Under the pieces are notes generated by a model. That model searched no databases and was not told where the DNA came from. It saw only the letters and a program-made list of their open reading frames with translations. This document shows, in pieces, positions 12,830 to 24,756 of a stretch of DNA of 64,000 nucleotides (positions are counted from its first letter, which is position 1; each line of letters opens with the position of its first letter). This stretch comes from Euwallacea fornicatus (lineage: Eukaryota; Arthropoda; Insecta; Coleoptera; Curculionidae): contig NC_089563.1 in NCBI RefSeq assembly GCF_040115645.1, positions 372,001-436,000 of the forward strand, written 5' to 3'. The position numbers and the translations under genes were made by a program.

Positions 12830-13360
12830 TAAGTCTTGGACTCAATACACAGTTGCGACCTGAAGCAAAAAAAGGCAACATTAATTTCTGAAAGGACCAT
12901 CATCAAGCCCGTGTGGACCTATGGTATCCAGCTATGGGGAACCGCCAGCAACTCTAATATCGAAATTTTACAACGTTTTCAATCTAAGACGTTACGGATG
13001 CTTGTTAATGCACCATGGTATGTTAGCAACAATACAATTCACTCCGACCTCTCAATGAAAACAGTCCGAGAATAAATAGAGAGCTATTCAAATAACTACA
13101 TGCGAAGATTAGATCACCACCCAAATCACTTAGCCATAAATTTACTGGACACAGCGACATATACAACCAGGTTGAAGAGATTCAACCCTCTAGATTTGCC
13201 ACATAGATTCAATCAAGTAAGAGACTGAAATGTTGGTCCTTTTACTACACCACTTAGTACTATAATTTGTAATTGCCAGCATAGATATTGAATGTCCAAT
13301 TTATTTTTACCTTTATTGTGACAGATTGTATCTCTACAAGTAATTAAATTAAAAAAAAAA
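12830..13360 (+). mobile_element. 5'-truncated jockey-like LINE, reverse transcriptase tail
   Basis: The frame 12836-13075 reads IIKPVWTYGIQLWGTASNSN, LQRFQSKTLRMLVNAPWYVS and so on, the characteristic C-terminal region of insect jockey/CR1-type ORF2. A stop at 13073-13075 interrupts it, but the same frame continues to about 13225 with RLDHHPNHLA and RLKRFNPLDLPHRF, again typical of the family end. A noncoding tail and an A-run at 13351-13360 mark the 3' end. The catalytic RT part and everything 5' are absent, so this is a dead, 5'-truncated copy made by target-primed reverse transcription. Confidence 0.85.
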
Positions 13361-13786
13361 TCTGAAAAGAATTAAACATTAATTCCTGAAAAAAATCTTT
13401 AAAACGGTTAGAGTTTCGAAGTAATTTCGATTTAAAAAAGAGGCACACACAGTAGAGACATGAATCACAAACAAAAATTTGGAACCTTTGAAATAGCTTA
13501 AATTGCGAAATCATTTTTCAGTCACATTGGAAGATAGTCCTAAGTACCTTGTTGAAGCGTCAAAATTGCAGATAATGTCGACTTTCAGCTGAAATCCCAA
13601 TTACGTCGTTCCCTTTGAACTGACAAAACCTAACTAAGTCATGGAAAATAACAATTAGAACTCACCCCCCAGCACCAAAAGCATTAGTCATAATCACATC
13701 AGCAACGTCCACTTTCACTCACAAAATGGCAGTTAAACGCCACCCACTTTCACTTACTAAGTCATGGATATACAAACGGCGTACCT

Positions 13787-13864
13787 GATGAGTCTTTATA
13801 ACAAAAGAAAATCCGATAATCCCAATTATTATTGCAACGCGCATTACGACCATCTTGTTCATCA
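13787..13864 (-). CDS. Candidate first coding exon with a signal-anchor peptide
   Basis: On the minus strand an ATG begins MNKMVVMRVAIIIGIIGFSF followed by VIKTHQ, then CAG/GTACGC, a usable donor. The hydrophobic core from residue 8 to 22 would be a signal peptide or membrane anchor. The upstream segment contains a module repeated about 0.8 kb further upstream (see the repeat entry), as might happen with duplicated promoters. No downstream exon could be connected and no family is recognised, so this is a weak prediction. Confidence 0.25.
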
Positions 13865-13872
13865 CCGACGCT

Positions 13873-14822
13873 AACATTCGAGTGAATCATCTACGAAATG
13901 ACATCGGCACGAAAATGTAAAAAAAAAATTCAACCTGCCTTTTGTAAAGGTACAACAGATGATCGGTCTGAGAAACGATAATCGATAGGAAATAATATGC
14001 GATGCTTCTTAAATTTATAAAATGGGGAAAAAGTGGCCAACTTAATGCAGTAACTCCATTACGCAAACCCACTCTGTGGAACAAAGAAGTTCTTATTACA
14101 AAGAAAACTGGATCGAAAAAAAGTCAGAGGTTTTCCGAGAATAATGCTAATTTAAAATTACATGTTGTATTTATAATTGATATACATAAGTAATAAAGCT
14201 AAAGCTACTAGCAACCTCAGCATTTTGTCTCAGTCTGTTAAAACTTAACAACTTGGAATATTGAATAATGTATGTGATCTAATGAACTTAAACCTCTTAT
14301 GAACAATAGTCGTAAGCATCGTGTCGCGATCCTGCATGGTTAACTTCATATCCACCAAATTGTCCGGAATTTGTAATTTTTATTAATAACATGTTTGCGG
14401 ATAATGTACGCGTCATTTGTAAAAAAGTCTTGTAAACCATTAGAGTCGGTTCTGGAAGAGCTAAAAGTGATAAAAAAAATTTCAGTTTAAATCAGAAGCG
14501 AACACGGTAGAAATCTGAAAAGAAGAATGTTGAATTTAATTTCCTAAATTGAATTTAAAATTTTGAACCTATGTTGACCGTGGAGTCTTCGTTTCCAGTT
14601 CTCGAGAAATAGCTCGTTCTGTATTTCAAATATCTTGTTTGTTGTACTACCACTCGTCTGAATCATCTACGAATCGATATCGGTACGAGTAAGACGAACG
14701 GCTTCAATTATACGATGGCGTCCAAACATTAGAATTAGTTTATATCCTTTTATGTCAGTGTACAGCTCATCGGTCTAACCATGGAAATGATACACGAAAC
14801 GAAATAATACGTAACGTGTACA
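13873..14822 (-). repeat. Two diverged direct copies of a ~150 bp module
   Basis: Segments 13873-14010 and about 14645-14822 share, in the same order, GATGATTC next to the CGTAGATGATTC text, a (C/G)GTAC/GTGCCGAT block, GACCGATCATCTG/GACCGATGAGCTG and TATTATTTCGTTTC-like text. The distal copy contains a TATA-like GATATAAACT near 14738 on the minus strand. They resemble duplicated promoter or 5' UTR modules, but could also be parts of a repeat family. Confidence 0.4.
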
Positions 14823-15426
14823 TGCTTGAGGAAGGACATATAAACTGTGACAAAAACCACTTGGAGTGGTCTCCAACACAGAAAATAAAATCAAGCCAGG
14901 TTGAATTATGTATAATGATCAAACATCGATCACTTACCGTAAATACACTTTTTTGAATTATGATCCGTTTGACACCCAGTCAACAAAAATTGTCATTCTT
15001 CAGTCATTGAGAAGAAAGATTTTGGTTGGTGGGACCGCAAATTTTAAAGCAGCTTTTTAAAGTTGTCAACAATGTCAAAGTTTCGTCATTTTGCGCGAAA
15101 ATTGTCACTCTTTGGCGTTTTTGAAAGACTGCAACTCCCTTATTTGTTGTTCGATTTTGATCAAATTTTCAGGATATATGAAGAAAAATCCTCTCTGCAA
15201 GAATGTTAAAACCACATTAAAAAATTTCCACCACACAAGAAGTTTTCAAAACGGAGTATTTTTTAAACGCTGGAAAGCACTCAAAAAGTTAAATTTTCAA
15301 AAGTTGCTCAATTACGCAAATTGAGTTTCGGTTTGAATTTTCATTATACAAAATTTGAACAAAATCAGTCAAAAGTTACGGTTTACAGATTTTTTTTCCG
15401 GCTGTACGGATACTTTTTTGAGTGAC

Positions 15427-16049
15427 TATATCCCAAAATTTCTTCGTTCCGGAAATACAGGGTGTGAAAATTTCTTTAAAAAATTACAATTTTTTAAATA
15501 TTTCCGAAACTACTTGAGACATTTCAATGAAATTTTGCAGGATTTGAGAGTTAACAACGGTGCGTATTTTACGCTAAAAACAGTGGCTTTTGTATAGCCA
15601 GTGGCGTGCGGGCAGGATAATTGCTGAATATTTTAAAGGAAAAATGTGGTACGCCACTGTTCTTTTCTGATATTTTGTTCCTTTTTTTAATTATGTGTTC
15701 GGTTTGGAAGAAAAAAATGTCTTTTGACTTTTTTTCGTAGGATGCACCGTTTTCTAGCAAATAAATAAAAAACATTGTAGCTAAATTTTTTCATTCTTTT
15801 TTATTATTCTTAAGAGAAGAAATACTTGTATGAAGATATAAATTTTTTTGTTGTGTACTTGCCTGTTTTATTAAAATGTCTCAAGTAATTTAGGAAATAT
15901 TTAAAAAATTGTAATTTTTTAAAGAAATTTTCACAACCTGTATTTCCGGAATGAAGCATTTTTGGGATATAGTTTATATAACAAAATTACCTTTATTTTA
16001 GCTGTAGAATACGCTCCCGAAGTTATGTACCGTACTTAGGAAACATCCT
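15427..16049. mobile_element. Non-autonomous foldback element with ~115 bp inverted arms
   Basis: Arms 15427-15540 and 15860-15971 are inverted copies (shared: TATATCCCAAAA, TTCCGGAAATACAGG, TTACAATTTTTTAAATATTTC, ACTTGAGACATTT). The right side runs on to a transposon-like terminus, CATCCTGTA at 16041-16049, which abuts the right arm of the 12.16/16.5 kb pair. The left terminus is not clear. The loop contains an internal CAGTGGCGTGC ... GTGGTACGCCACTG pair. ORFs across the arms (15355-15597 +, 15569-15775 -) are shadows of the repeat. Confidence 0.7.
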
Positions 16050-16500
16050 GTATATTAAAATTTATCGGAAAAATATTCCATTTAGGGCCGAAGAAATTTA
16101 TTAGATTGATAACTATTTGCTTGAGTGATTAATTCATTTTTTCTTTTGATGGTAAATTGATTTATTACAACAATTTTCTAGTCATAAGTCATGTTTGAAT
16201 TTAAAAAATCTTAATTTTAATCCAATGAAAAACGTCTAATTTGATAACGCAACAGTTGAATGTAACAAATAAAGTACCAAAATGTAGAGAATGAGAGTCC
16301 TTTAGAATGGCACATCAGTTAATCCTTTACCAGTTAAGATTTTTGAGACTCTTGCTTTGAGGGTGAGAGTTTGAAAGAGACACAGTAAATTCTACATAAA
16401 AATTGTTCCCACTCGGTAATAAAATCTGAGTATTTTAGCGAATTTTAAAAAATTTATTTTGTTTCGAGTTAATAAGGGTGGAAAATTTTCAAATTGACAC
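16045..16500 (-). repeat. Right arm of the 4.3 kb-spaced inverted repeat pair
   Basis: Inverted, diverged counterpart of 12163-12650. Its outer end reads TTTTCAAATTGACACCCCGC on the plus strand, matching the left arm's outer end. Its inner end meets the terminus of the foldback element at 16049, suggesting that element inserted into the arm at a TA. Confidence 0.6.
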
Positions 16501-17690
16501 CCCGCAAATCCTAAAAAACTACTTCATGAAATGAATGTATGAACATAATAATTACGACATGATTAGAAGCTAAAATTAAGGAGGCAATTATAGGCAAGTC
16601 TCCCCTATATAAGCTCAAATTGGCATTTTGGCTTGAAGTCGTTTGCTTTGCAATCTAATTCTGTTACAACAATTCTGAATATCCTGTATTATGGCGAAAG
16701 CTTTTGTCTAGTGTAATTTATAACATCTCTTGATGTAACTGCACGTTCTTCGCTATAGACTGGTCAAGGCGAGAACGTCAAGAAATGATTATATATATTT
16801 ACTTTATTTGCATATAGAACGTTTATTTTTTTAATAATTATTATACCTATATAGTCTACTAGTTTTTTAAGTTCAAACATGGGTATCTCAATTGCTAGAA
16901 GAGATACGAGGTCGAATAAATTAGGGCAAATTTAATGCTATTGTAGAATCATCTGCTTTACGTTTAGAAAAATTCCGAGTGTTGCCGGAGCAAAATCTGT
17001 GAATGTTCCGGACTTCTTTTTTTTTATTTATTTAAGTGCCTCGACTACTACTGGCCATTGGCGCTAAGAATCACAGCATTAAATTAAATATCAAACACCT
17101 ATTTGTTATACAGAGTGTGCGGCAAATCGATACAATAATTTTAGGGGGTGATAGATTACGTGATTCTGAATCGATTTAACCAAACATACCTATATACCAA
17201 GTGTTACAGTTTTCCTGATAATTCAGTTTTTAATATTTTTTAATTTGACCGTGCTCTTTCACAATTGTTGGAGGGTAGAAGAGCACCAAGTCTTTTAATC
17301 ACAAAAATGTACTAAACTTTTTTATTGCCTATAGATAATTGTTTAAATTATTTAAAGGGTAAAATCTAAAATGGCTTCGTTACCTACTTAGAACTACATA
17401 AACATGATCTTCCGAACTTGTAATAAAGCGAAAAGTCAAGTTCAAACATGGATTTAATTTAAACTCTTAGGTGTAGGTCTATTCGAATTTCTTAAAAACT
17501 TCCTTAGGCAATAGTCGTTCAGTCATGCTGAAAAGATTCTTAAGAAACATTTTAAAAATGAGAGAAATTAACTTTTTATGTACCCGAGCAGCGCATTCAC
17601 CAAAACGTTATCTACTAAAAATGATATGAAAAATGAAGATATTTGCTAAAAACGCAAATGTGCTGGATAGCCATCATTTTGGAAGAATTT
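16501..17690. other. Intergenic, transposon-like fragments only
   Basis: No coding frame is supported. An end-like sequence (tacagagtgtgcggcaaatc) begins near 17110, of the type seen at many insect DNA-transposon termini, but no matching partner was found. Confidence 0.4.
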
Positions 17691-17699
17691 GTATTTGAT

Positions 17700-18360
17700 G
17701 ACATTATCAAGTATTCAATGATGAACTCAATCAACTTCAATATGAAACTCAGGTGTCTGTAGTTGAAAATCCTCAGTGGGTGGTTGAATATACACTTGTG
17801 GGCGAAAACTTTGGATATGGCTGTATTCATTACCAGGAATACCAACTTTTAGAAACGATATGGGCGATGCCATTTGAACTCCTAGGTTTTTGATTATATT
17901 TTCTATAGCATCATGTGGGATGAAGGTACTGACGTTAGAAACTATAATTCTTTTGGTTGGAGAAACTAGTCTTCTATTGCTATGTTGGATTCCCTCAATT
18001 ATCACTGTTTGCTGAGTTTATGTGAGTTTAGCTACGGTTACCTCACTTTTTAGATATATGCAAATTCTATTGTTAGATTGAATTGAAAGTTCCTTTTTTA
18101 GATATTCTTGAAGAAAATATAATATTTTTAGGCTCAACCAGATTCCCTATAGTGCTTACATAATCAAACAGCTTGAGGGTTGGTTCCGCATGCAATACTA
18201 TTGCTTGTTCTTTCCTGGGAAAGGTTTACCTTGGCGTTGATTTGGTAACTGCTGAGTACCTCACATTCTTGTTGATTGAGTTTTGTTCAGTTGGATTCAT
18301 TCTTTCAACTGGTTTAATTATTTGGCTGCTCTTGTAGTCAAAAATAGCCTCCAAGTGTTT
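17700..18360 (-). pseudogene. LINE ORF1 (gag-like) relic
   Basis: Minus-strand frames contain a series typical of insect jockey-type ORF1: a KGKPFPGKNKQ-like stretch, SRISKK with NNRICIYLKS (about 18050-18110), then an open segment (17727-18005) with KRIIVSNVSTFIPHDAIENI, SPISFLKVGIPGNEYSHIQS and RPQVYIQPP. The family protein binds nucleic acid and normally ends in CCHC zinc knuckles; none survive here. Stops and frameshifts break the first half, and no reverse transcriptase follows. Identification is by recognition of the motif series, not by a search. Confidence 0.7.
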
Positions 18361-21300
18361 AGACATTACGGGTAAATATCGAGTATTATTTTTTAGAAAT
18401 AATATTCATTTACATTAGCAGTATTTAAGTATCGGAAAAGAAAAGAAACAGCACTCGTATTTTCTTATTACTGCGGTAATTCAAGCAAACAACAACACCA
18501 GAGATTTTCACGATGTTTACTCATTGGCTCTTAAAACCCGAAAATCTGTTCCGGACTCCGTTTGCTAAAATGTTATATAAACTACTCATTTTAGAATGAT
18601 CATATTCCGACATTGGTAAGACACTTTTTTTTTAAGGATCTAAATAAGACAAAAATTAACAAAATTATATTTGCTACTCAATTTGTAAGTTTCCTTAATT
18701 GGCAGTTTGTTTTCAGTCGAACTATATAGATATTTGAAATTTGTATCTTAGAAGATGATTCTGCAGAAGCAAGGATCATCTGGCTTTTCAATTTTGGCTA
18801 CTTAATATAGTCCTTATGTGGCGCCGATAAGGATTTTTTTTCTGTAACATTTTTCTTTTGTATTTTTTCTCCACCAAAAAGTGTCTTAATAATATCAGCT
18901 TTCTATTATGAGGAGTTCTTATAATATTTAAGAGACACAAAATTCCAAGCATTCCATTTTTGATGGCTCTATAGCCATTAAACATGGAACATAGTCTCAC
19001 ATATCTTATAACATTAAATTTAGATAAAAAAATTAAGTATAAAAAGTTGTTAGAACTGTAGCTTTTTGACTTTAAATAGAAATATGTAGGATAGTTCAAA
19101 AAGTATCACTACTTTAAGTAACTTTTTTTATTGCCTGGAAATTACAGATCTTTAAAGCGTTACATAAGTTTATGCGCCATATTTTCAAATCTCCGTTTTT
19201 CTTCTAAGAAATTAATCGTAGGAGCCTCATAGAATTTATTTAGAACTTTTTCAAAAATGTCTACACTTAATTTACATTTTTCAAATTTTTAAAATGGAAA
19301 ACCATGAATATTAGTTGCTGCCATTCCGTTCTAAACGACGTAAATTTATGCTTCATTTGCGTGACTTTTTTCTTTATTTACAATTTTAAAGTATTTTTTT
19401 TCTCTTTATAATTTTGAATTTCTTAATAATTTTTAAATATGCTCCGTAACTGAATTTATTGTCGCAGCTGTAATGCGGAAAGAGAAATGGAACTTCGTCA
19501 CTGTTACTGCGCCTCCCTGTAGATACCTCGATGCAAGGATATTTCATCGGTCTGTAATTTTATTTCTTCTCATTTTCATGATTATATTCATCATTCAAAG
19601 GTATAATCATTAGGGACAGAAAGCAGTTTTCGAAACAAATTTGAATCCTATAAATGGAATGTATTATTAAGTTTTTGTGCGTAATATGCGTATTGGGGTC
19701 ATTGAAAAAAACTAATGGTCTGGATTTTGAAGATTAAGTCCACAAATGGTTAATCTGCGACCCAGCTTAAAGTTAATTTATATGATTTATCATTAAATTT
19801 GGTTTTTATTGCTTTTAAAATTTGGGTTTTCATATAGTTAATTTATTTCTTCGTGCTCCTTATTTAACGAATTTTGAAGCAAAAATTAACATATTGATAT
19901 GTAATAAAAAAAGAAACGGCAATGTCATTTCAGCGTTGTGATGGAACTAATGCATTATGAATTAGACGTCAAAAGCCTACATTTACCTATCATCCGACGG
20001 TTAGCAACAACAACCTGTTAAAAATCGAAAGTAAAGGTTAATCGAAATAGATGCATAAGTCAATAACCGGGATGATTTGTGAACGTTAATAACGTAATGC
20101 CAACGGATCAAATGAAGAGAAATACCGCTATAGGAAGAAGCAATCAAAACCAATAAATATTTGGCAATTTTTTCTGGTTATATAACAGTTCATTGCCCGT
20201 GTAGGTCAGTGAGGATCAACGGCCGGATACCAAAACTGTATAGATGAAGGAGGTCAGCTTTTCGTGTGACATGGCAAAGTCATTCCTTCATATCATTCCA
20301 CATCATTTAGAGAAAAGACCTCCAAGAAACAAAATTCAATTAATTGAAAAATATTTGTTCCCATTATAAAATCATAAAGTAGCAATCAAAATTTATTAAA
20401 ATAAAAAAATTAACTCTGCGTCCGTAGTCCCTCTGATCGAGCTTTGAACTTCAAACGTTAAGTTGGCAATAACACAACGCAACATGTTTTTGAACTATAA
20501 ATTCTATTTGGTACCTTTGCTTTAAATCAAGTACAAAGTATACGTAATAAGGTATTTCCCGAAAGGTTGTTGACTTTGCCGGTGCAAGATTGTTGCTGCT
20601 AATTCTTGTCTCATTTCAATTTATAATTTTTCAAAAATGAGTGAATTGTATGTTAGGTACATAGGCACGGGGAAACCCAAGCCTAGTTGACGTCAGTAAG
20701 TCTACATTTGCCTAATGCATATTTGCAAGTTGATGCATATACTTAAGACATAGGCGCAACGTCTGGCATTTGAGTTTAATGCTTTTGTTATGTCTACTTA
20801 GACCGTTTGGCGAAAGTCGTTTGTTTATATGTAGCTCTTCTCGAAGTATTTATGTTTTTTAGTAATAGCAATAAGCGTTTAAAAAAAACAAATATAAATC
20901 TCCATAAAAGGATAACAATAACCTGTATCTATCTATACAATAACGTGGCAAATTAGCGATTGGCATCGTGTCAAGATGTCCGCCTCATAAGACTTCCTCA
21001 CGAACTACGTCAATGGCATTGTCATTTCTCTTCAGGCAATGTTGTCATGTCTCGCATAATTTCTGAAAATTGAATAATTATTTATACTGAAATGCCGATG
21101 AAGTTGGTCTATTTCACCTTATTTTTAATTCTATAGGAACTTTTATGCATGAAGTTAAAACGCTTCTAACTGTTTACGCCATCAGAAGCGTCGGGCAACT
21201 TGCAGATGTAGATTTTGCAGGTGCCCTGTCCTGTCAACAATGACTGTACCTCCAGGAAATCACTTCATAGTTGGTATGCTCTTAAAGTTTATAAATGAAA

Positions 21301-23021
21301 CATTTACGTTTTGGAAAAGTCCAATATGTCGAAGTAGTTACGCTAGAAAGGAAAAATCTAGGAGGAGGTTGATGAGGAAGTGAACATGTCAACGAAACGT
21401 TTTGAATAAAAGCATTGCTCAATCAATGAATTTTTCATTGAAATCGGGAATGAGAATAATTTCTGTCTATTATCTTAAGAAATAGCTGGTTTTGTATTTA
21501 CAAAAATTTTTGAGACTATTTCTCGTGTGAAGTACGGATACGTGTAGTTACTACTCGAACCAACAATTCTCTACTAGCTTTAAAATTTAAAAAAGCGGTA
21601 ATTTTGTAACACTTCCGCAAAAAGTAGACTTTTTGCTTCTTTTCTTTTCTGTAGAGATATACATTGCGCTCTATTTTGATGTTTCCTCTTTCTATCTGCT
21701 TCGAATGTATGGTTTTAGTGAACTATTAATGGTCATACTCTATAATATTAACCAACGTTTTTTTCTTGTTTTAACTAAGAGTTCTACTTAATCTAATACG
21801 AGATATCTAAGTGTTACAAAGATCTGAATCAGTACCATGACCAAAACCATGCTGCTGTAAGCCTTATTAAAAGTCAAAACGTTGTATATCTCGAGTGCTT
21901 CAGGTGCGTTTCAAATTGATTGTGGCCTAGAATGGATCATGTATGCCAAAAGTTTACCAAAATCAATTTCGGCTGGTACCATGCACTGGTACGATTTTGG
22001 TCACTGGGCGTGCACGCAACTGAGTACGCATAGCGGTTTGGGTATTGGTATCCCAAAAATAAATTTGTTGAGTATTGTCGGACTGCGATCTAGATTACAT
22101 CAATGGTACTCGCAGGACAAACTGAACGTGGAACCTGAATTAATATGAACCCGTAAAAAAGTACAATTTGGGGCTTGGAATTGAAGATAATATGTGGGAA
22201 ACAGATTTGCCGTCCATGTCCTAAGTAAAGCATTTAGAGCTTAGTCCACTAAGTTCTTACGGGAGCAAAGTGAAAGAGACTTATATGTGAAATGAAGCTT
22301 TATTCCCCGATATTTTTTGTTTTATTCGATGTTAGTTTCTCAATACATTCTAAGAACTGAGACACTAAATGGCAAAGAAATCTATGTTTTCATTACCATC
22401 ATTCTGCAATAAAATCTTTCTGCTCCGTCATTTGGTAGGTATTTAGGTTTGCGATCAGTCAATTCCTCGATTCCAGCACTGGTTTTTCTACATTCAAATG
22501 TGTTCTACAGTAACGGTTAAATGGGCAAAGTTTCAGAGAATTTTATAAAAAACTCACATTAAAAAACTGTTTTTACTTTGATCTTGATCCCACAAAATGG
22601 AAAGGTTCTCCGGCAAATAGGAACACTGAATTTTCAACGTTGCTCAATGATTCTTATGCCAAGTCGAAAATTATTTTAGAAGTAAAGTATTATTAGGACA
22701 ATTTTTGCTTAAAATGCGATGTCGTATCAAGAAATAATGTGTCATTACTTGATACCAAGTTGTGCATGATAAGTTTCTAAAGTCTTGTGAAGATGATTTT
22801 GTTTTTTTTTTTTACTTTTTAGGAAAAGTTTTAAAAACTTTTCCACTTAGGGCCTCTATTTTGCACTTTCGAAGTTTGGTAATAATAATAGAGCCAACAA
22901 GTATTGCGTAGCTGAAAAGGATTTTACAGATCTTTTCCAAAAATGCGAAAAACCCGAAGTGGCATCTATGAGAATTTACAAATTTTCAATACATAATTCG
23001 AAAATTAGTACCGATAAATTA
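18361..23021. other. Intergenic, one unexplained ORF
   Basis: Mostly AT-rich with no recognised gene. The exception is 21882-22148 (+, 88 codons), which is distinctly richer in G+C and Trp than its surroundings (for example HWYDFGHWACTQLSTHSGLG). It has no family motif I recognise and could be a transposon coding fragment. The ORF 18788-19099(-) is Lys/Leu/Asn-rich and looks like chance. Confidence 0.4.
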
Positions 23022-23023
23022 TA

Positions 23024-24754
23024 CAGCACTTGTAAAAAATATTACAACACGTTTATAACCTTCATAAATCCGACATTAAAAAATGCTTTAACATATATAA
23101 TTTTATTTTAAACAAGGCACTTAATGCATTATTTTCAAAGTTCAAAATTTTCACCGCTATTCAACTACCTCTACTAATTTTTTATTTTCAAATGAAAAGG
23201 TATCCATTGTAGTATATCAAAGGAAAGGTAGTTCAATAAGAGGCACCACCATATGCTCGGAACTAAAATTGGATCTACAGTTTCCTTAAAAAAATATAAA
23301 ATAAAGTCAATTTTCTAAAAAGGTTAAAAATTTTAAATCTTTGATTACTTGATAGACAATCGACTCTAATTTCAATTTTAAAAAGAATGGAAAAATTACA
23401 AAAATGTGTATAAATTCAAAATAGTTTTCAATGTAAACAATTTTTTAGATAGATGCAAAATATTTTGGTTTTCATAGAATTCATTAGAAGCTGAATTCAG
23501 TTGTTACGTATCGACCACAGATAGAAAACCATTTTAAAAAATGTATGATTTATCTAAGAAGCAAAAAATTGAAATTTTAAGCTTTTTGGGGTATGGAGAT
23601 CACAAAAGAACATATGAAGAGATATGTTTTATATTTAATAAGAAATATCTAGACGAGCTTATTGATAGAACTATGGTTTCTGAGCTTAATAGAAAATTTC
23701 AATGAACTGGAGGTGTGAGCTGCTTCAAAATGTGGAAGACCTCGAAGAGCGACTGGTGGCGATGAAGCACTAGACATTTTTTTATCTATCGATAAAAACC
23801 CCATACAATTTACTAATACATTTGCCGATGAAGTTGATATATATGCAAAATTAGTAGTAAGCAATCTTTGAGAACAAGAAAAATTTCATCCATACAAAAT
23901 TTCCCGTACCCAAGGGTTCACGTCTGAAGATTTTGATCGGAGGATGGAACTTTGTGAATTGATACGAGAAACGGTCCCTCAGGATGATAGATTCTTATCT
24001 AGAATTTTAGTTTCGGACGAAGAAAAGTTCTGGTTAAATGGATCTATTCATTGAAGTAATTGTCAATACCGGTTTACAAACAATGTTCCTTGGATGCAAA
24101 CTCTGCATATAGAATCCACAGAAACTCAATATATGGTTGGGTATAATCAGCCACCAGTTATCGGTTCATTTTTGATAGACGGAAACTTACACAACGTATC
24201 ATACTTGCACTTATTGCTAAACCTAAACAGTTTTATCAATCGCCGCAATTTTCCTAGCGAAAATGGGGAACAAGTAGCCAATAATATTTTGTTCTAACAA
24301 GATGTTGCACCATCATATTATGCTACGGTTGTGAGAGAATATTTTAGTGAGATTTTTTCTAGCAGATAGATCGGTAGAAGAAGCGCAATAAAGTGGCCGT
24401 CACGATCTTCAGATCTCACGCCCCTCGATTTTTTGTTGGGACCATTTCGAAAGTTCCATTTATTACAAAAAGAAATCACAAAAAGATTATTTACGTTTTA
24501 GAATTCAAACAGAATTAGGGTTAATAACAAAAACAACAGTGGATAATTGAATAAATGAGTTTGACGATGGACTGAGCTTTCCATTTGAAAACAAAAAGTA
24601 AGTAGGGATAGCTGGAAAAGGGTGATAAAGTTAAAAGTAGAAAATAATGCATTAAATGCCTCTTTTATAATAAAATTATAGGTATTTGAGCCTTTTAAAA
24701 AATATCAGGTTTATAAAAATTATAAACGCGATGCAGTACTTTTTACAAACGCTG
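23024..24754 (+). mobile_element. Mariner-type transposon copy A (dead, 3' deleted)
   Basis: Ends are inverted: CAGCACTTGTAAAAAATATT at 23024 and its counterpart ending ACAAACGCTG at 24754, flanked by TA on both sides (23022-23023, 24755-24756), the target duplication of Tc1/mariner elements. The inverted repeats are long (up to about 250 bp in the other copies; the inner part of the right one is missing here). The length is 1731 bp. Compared with copy C about 195 bp is missing between the transposase end and the right repeat. Confidence 0.9.
23541..24515 (+). pseudogene. Transposase relic, DUF4817/DDE mariner type (copy A)
   Basis: Starts at ATG 23541 (MYDLSKKQKIEILSFLGYGD), with the helix-turn-helix region RTYEEICFIFNKKY typical of the DUF4817-type N-terminus. 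An in-frame TGA (23703-23705), a frameshift, a second TGA after VVSNL, and further stops kill it. Catalytic landmarks can still be read: ILVSDEEKFWLNG (first Asp), a degraded QD(G)AP..Y (second) and WPSRSSDLTPLDF (third). The spacing between the last two aspartates, counted through the lesions, is about 41, recalling DD41D (rosa-like) mariners rather than DD34D. The protein cannot be functional. Confidence 0.85.
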
Positions 24755-24756
24755 TA

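Noticed and set aside
13600..13680. A minus-strand VADVIMTNAFGAG stretch as a P450 C-terminal-type exon
   Set aside because: Faint resemblance only; no acceptor with a pyrimidine tract and no neighbouring P450 exons.
15355..15775. ORFs of 68-80 codons on both strands
   Set aside because: They coincide with the inverted arms and loop of the 15.4-16.0 kb foldback element and have Phe/Lys-rich, low-information translations.
23649..23864. Minus-strand 71-codon ORF, repeated identically at 58221-58436
   Set aside because: Its identity at two places first suggested a conserved gene, but it is the antisense shadow of the mariner transposase relic within the shared tract.
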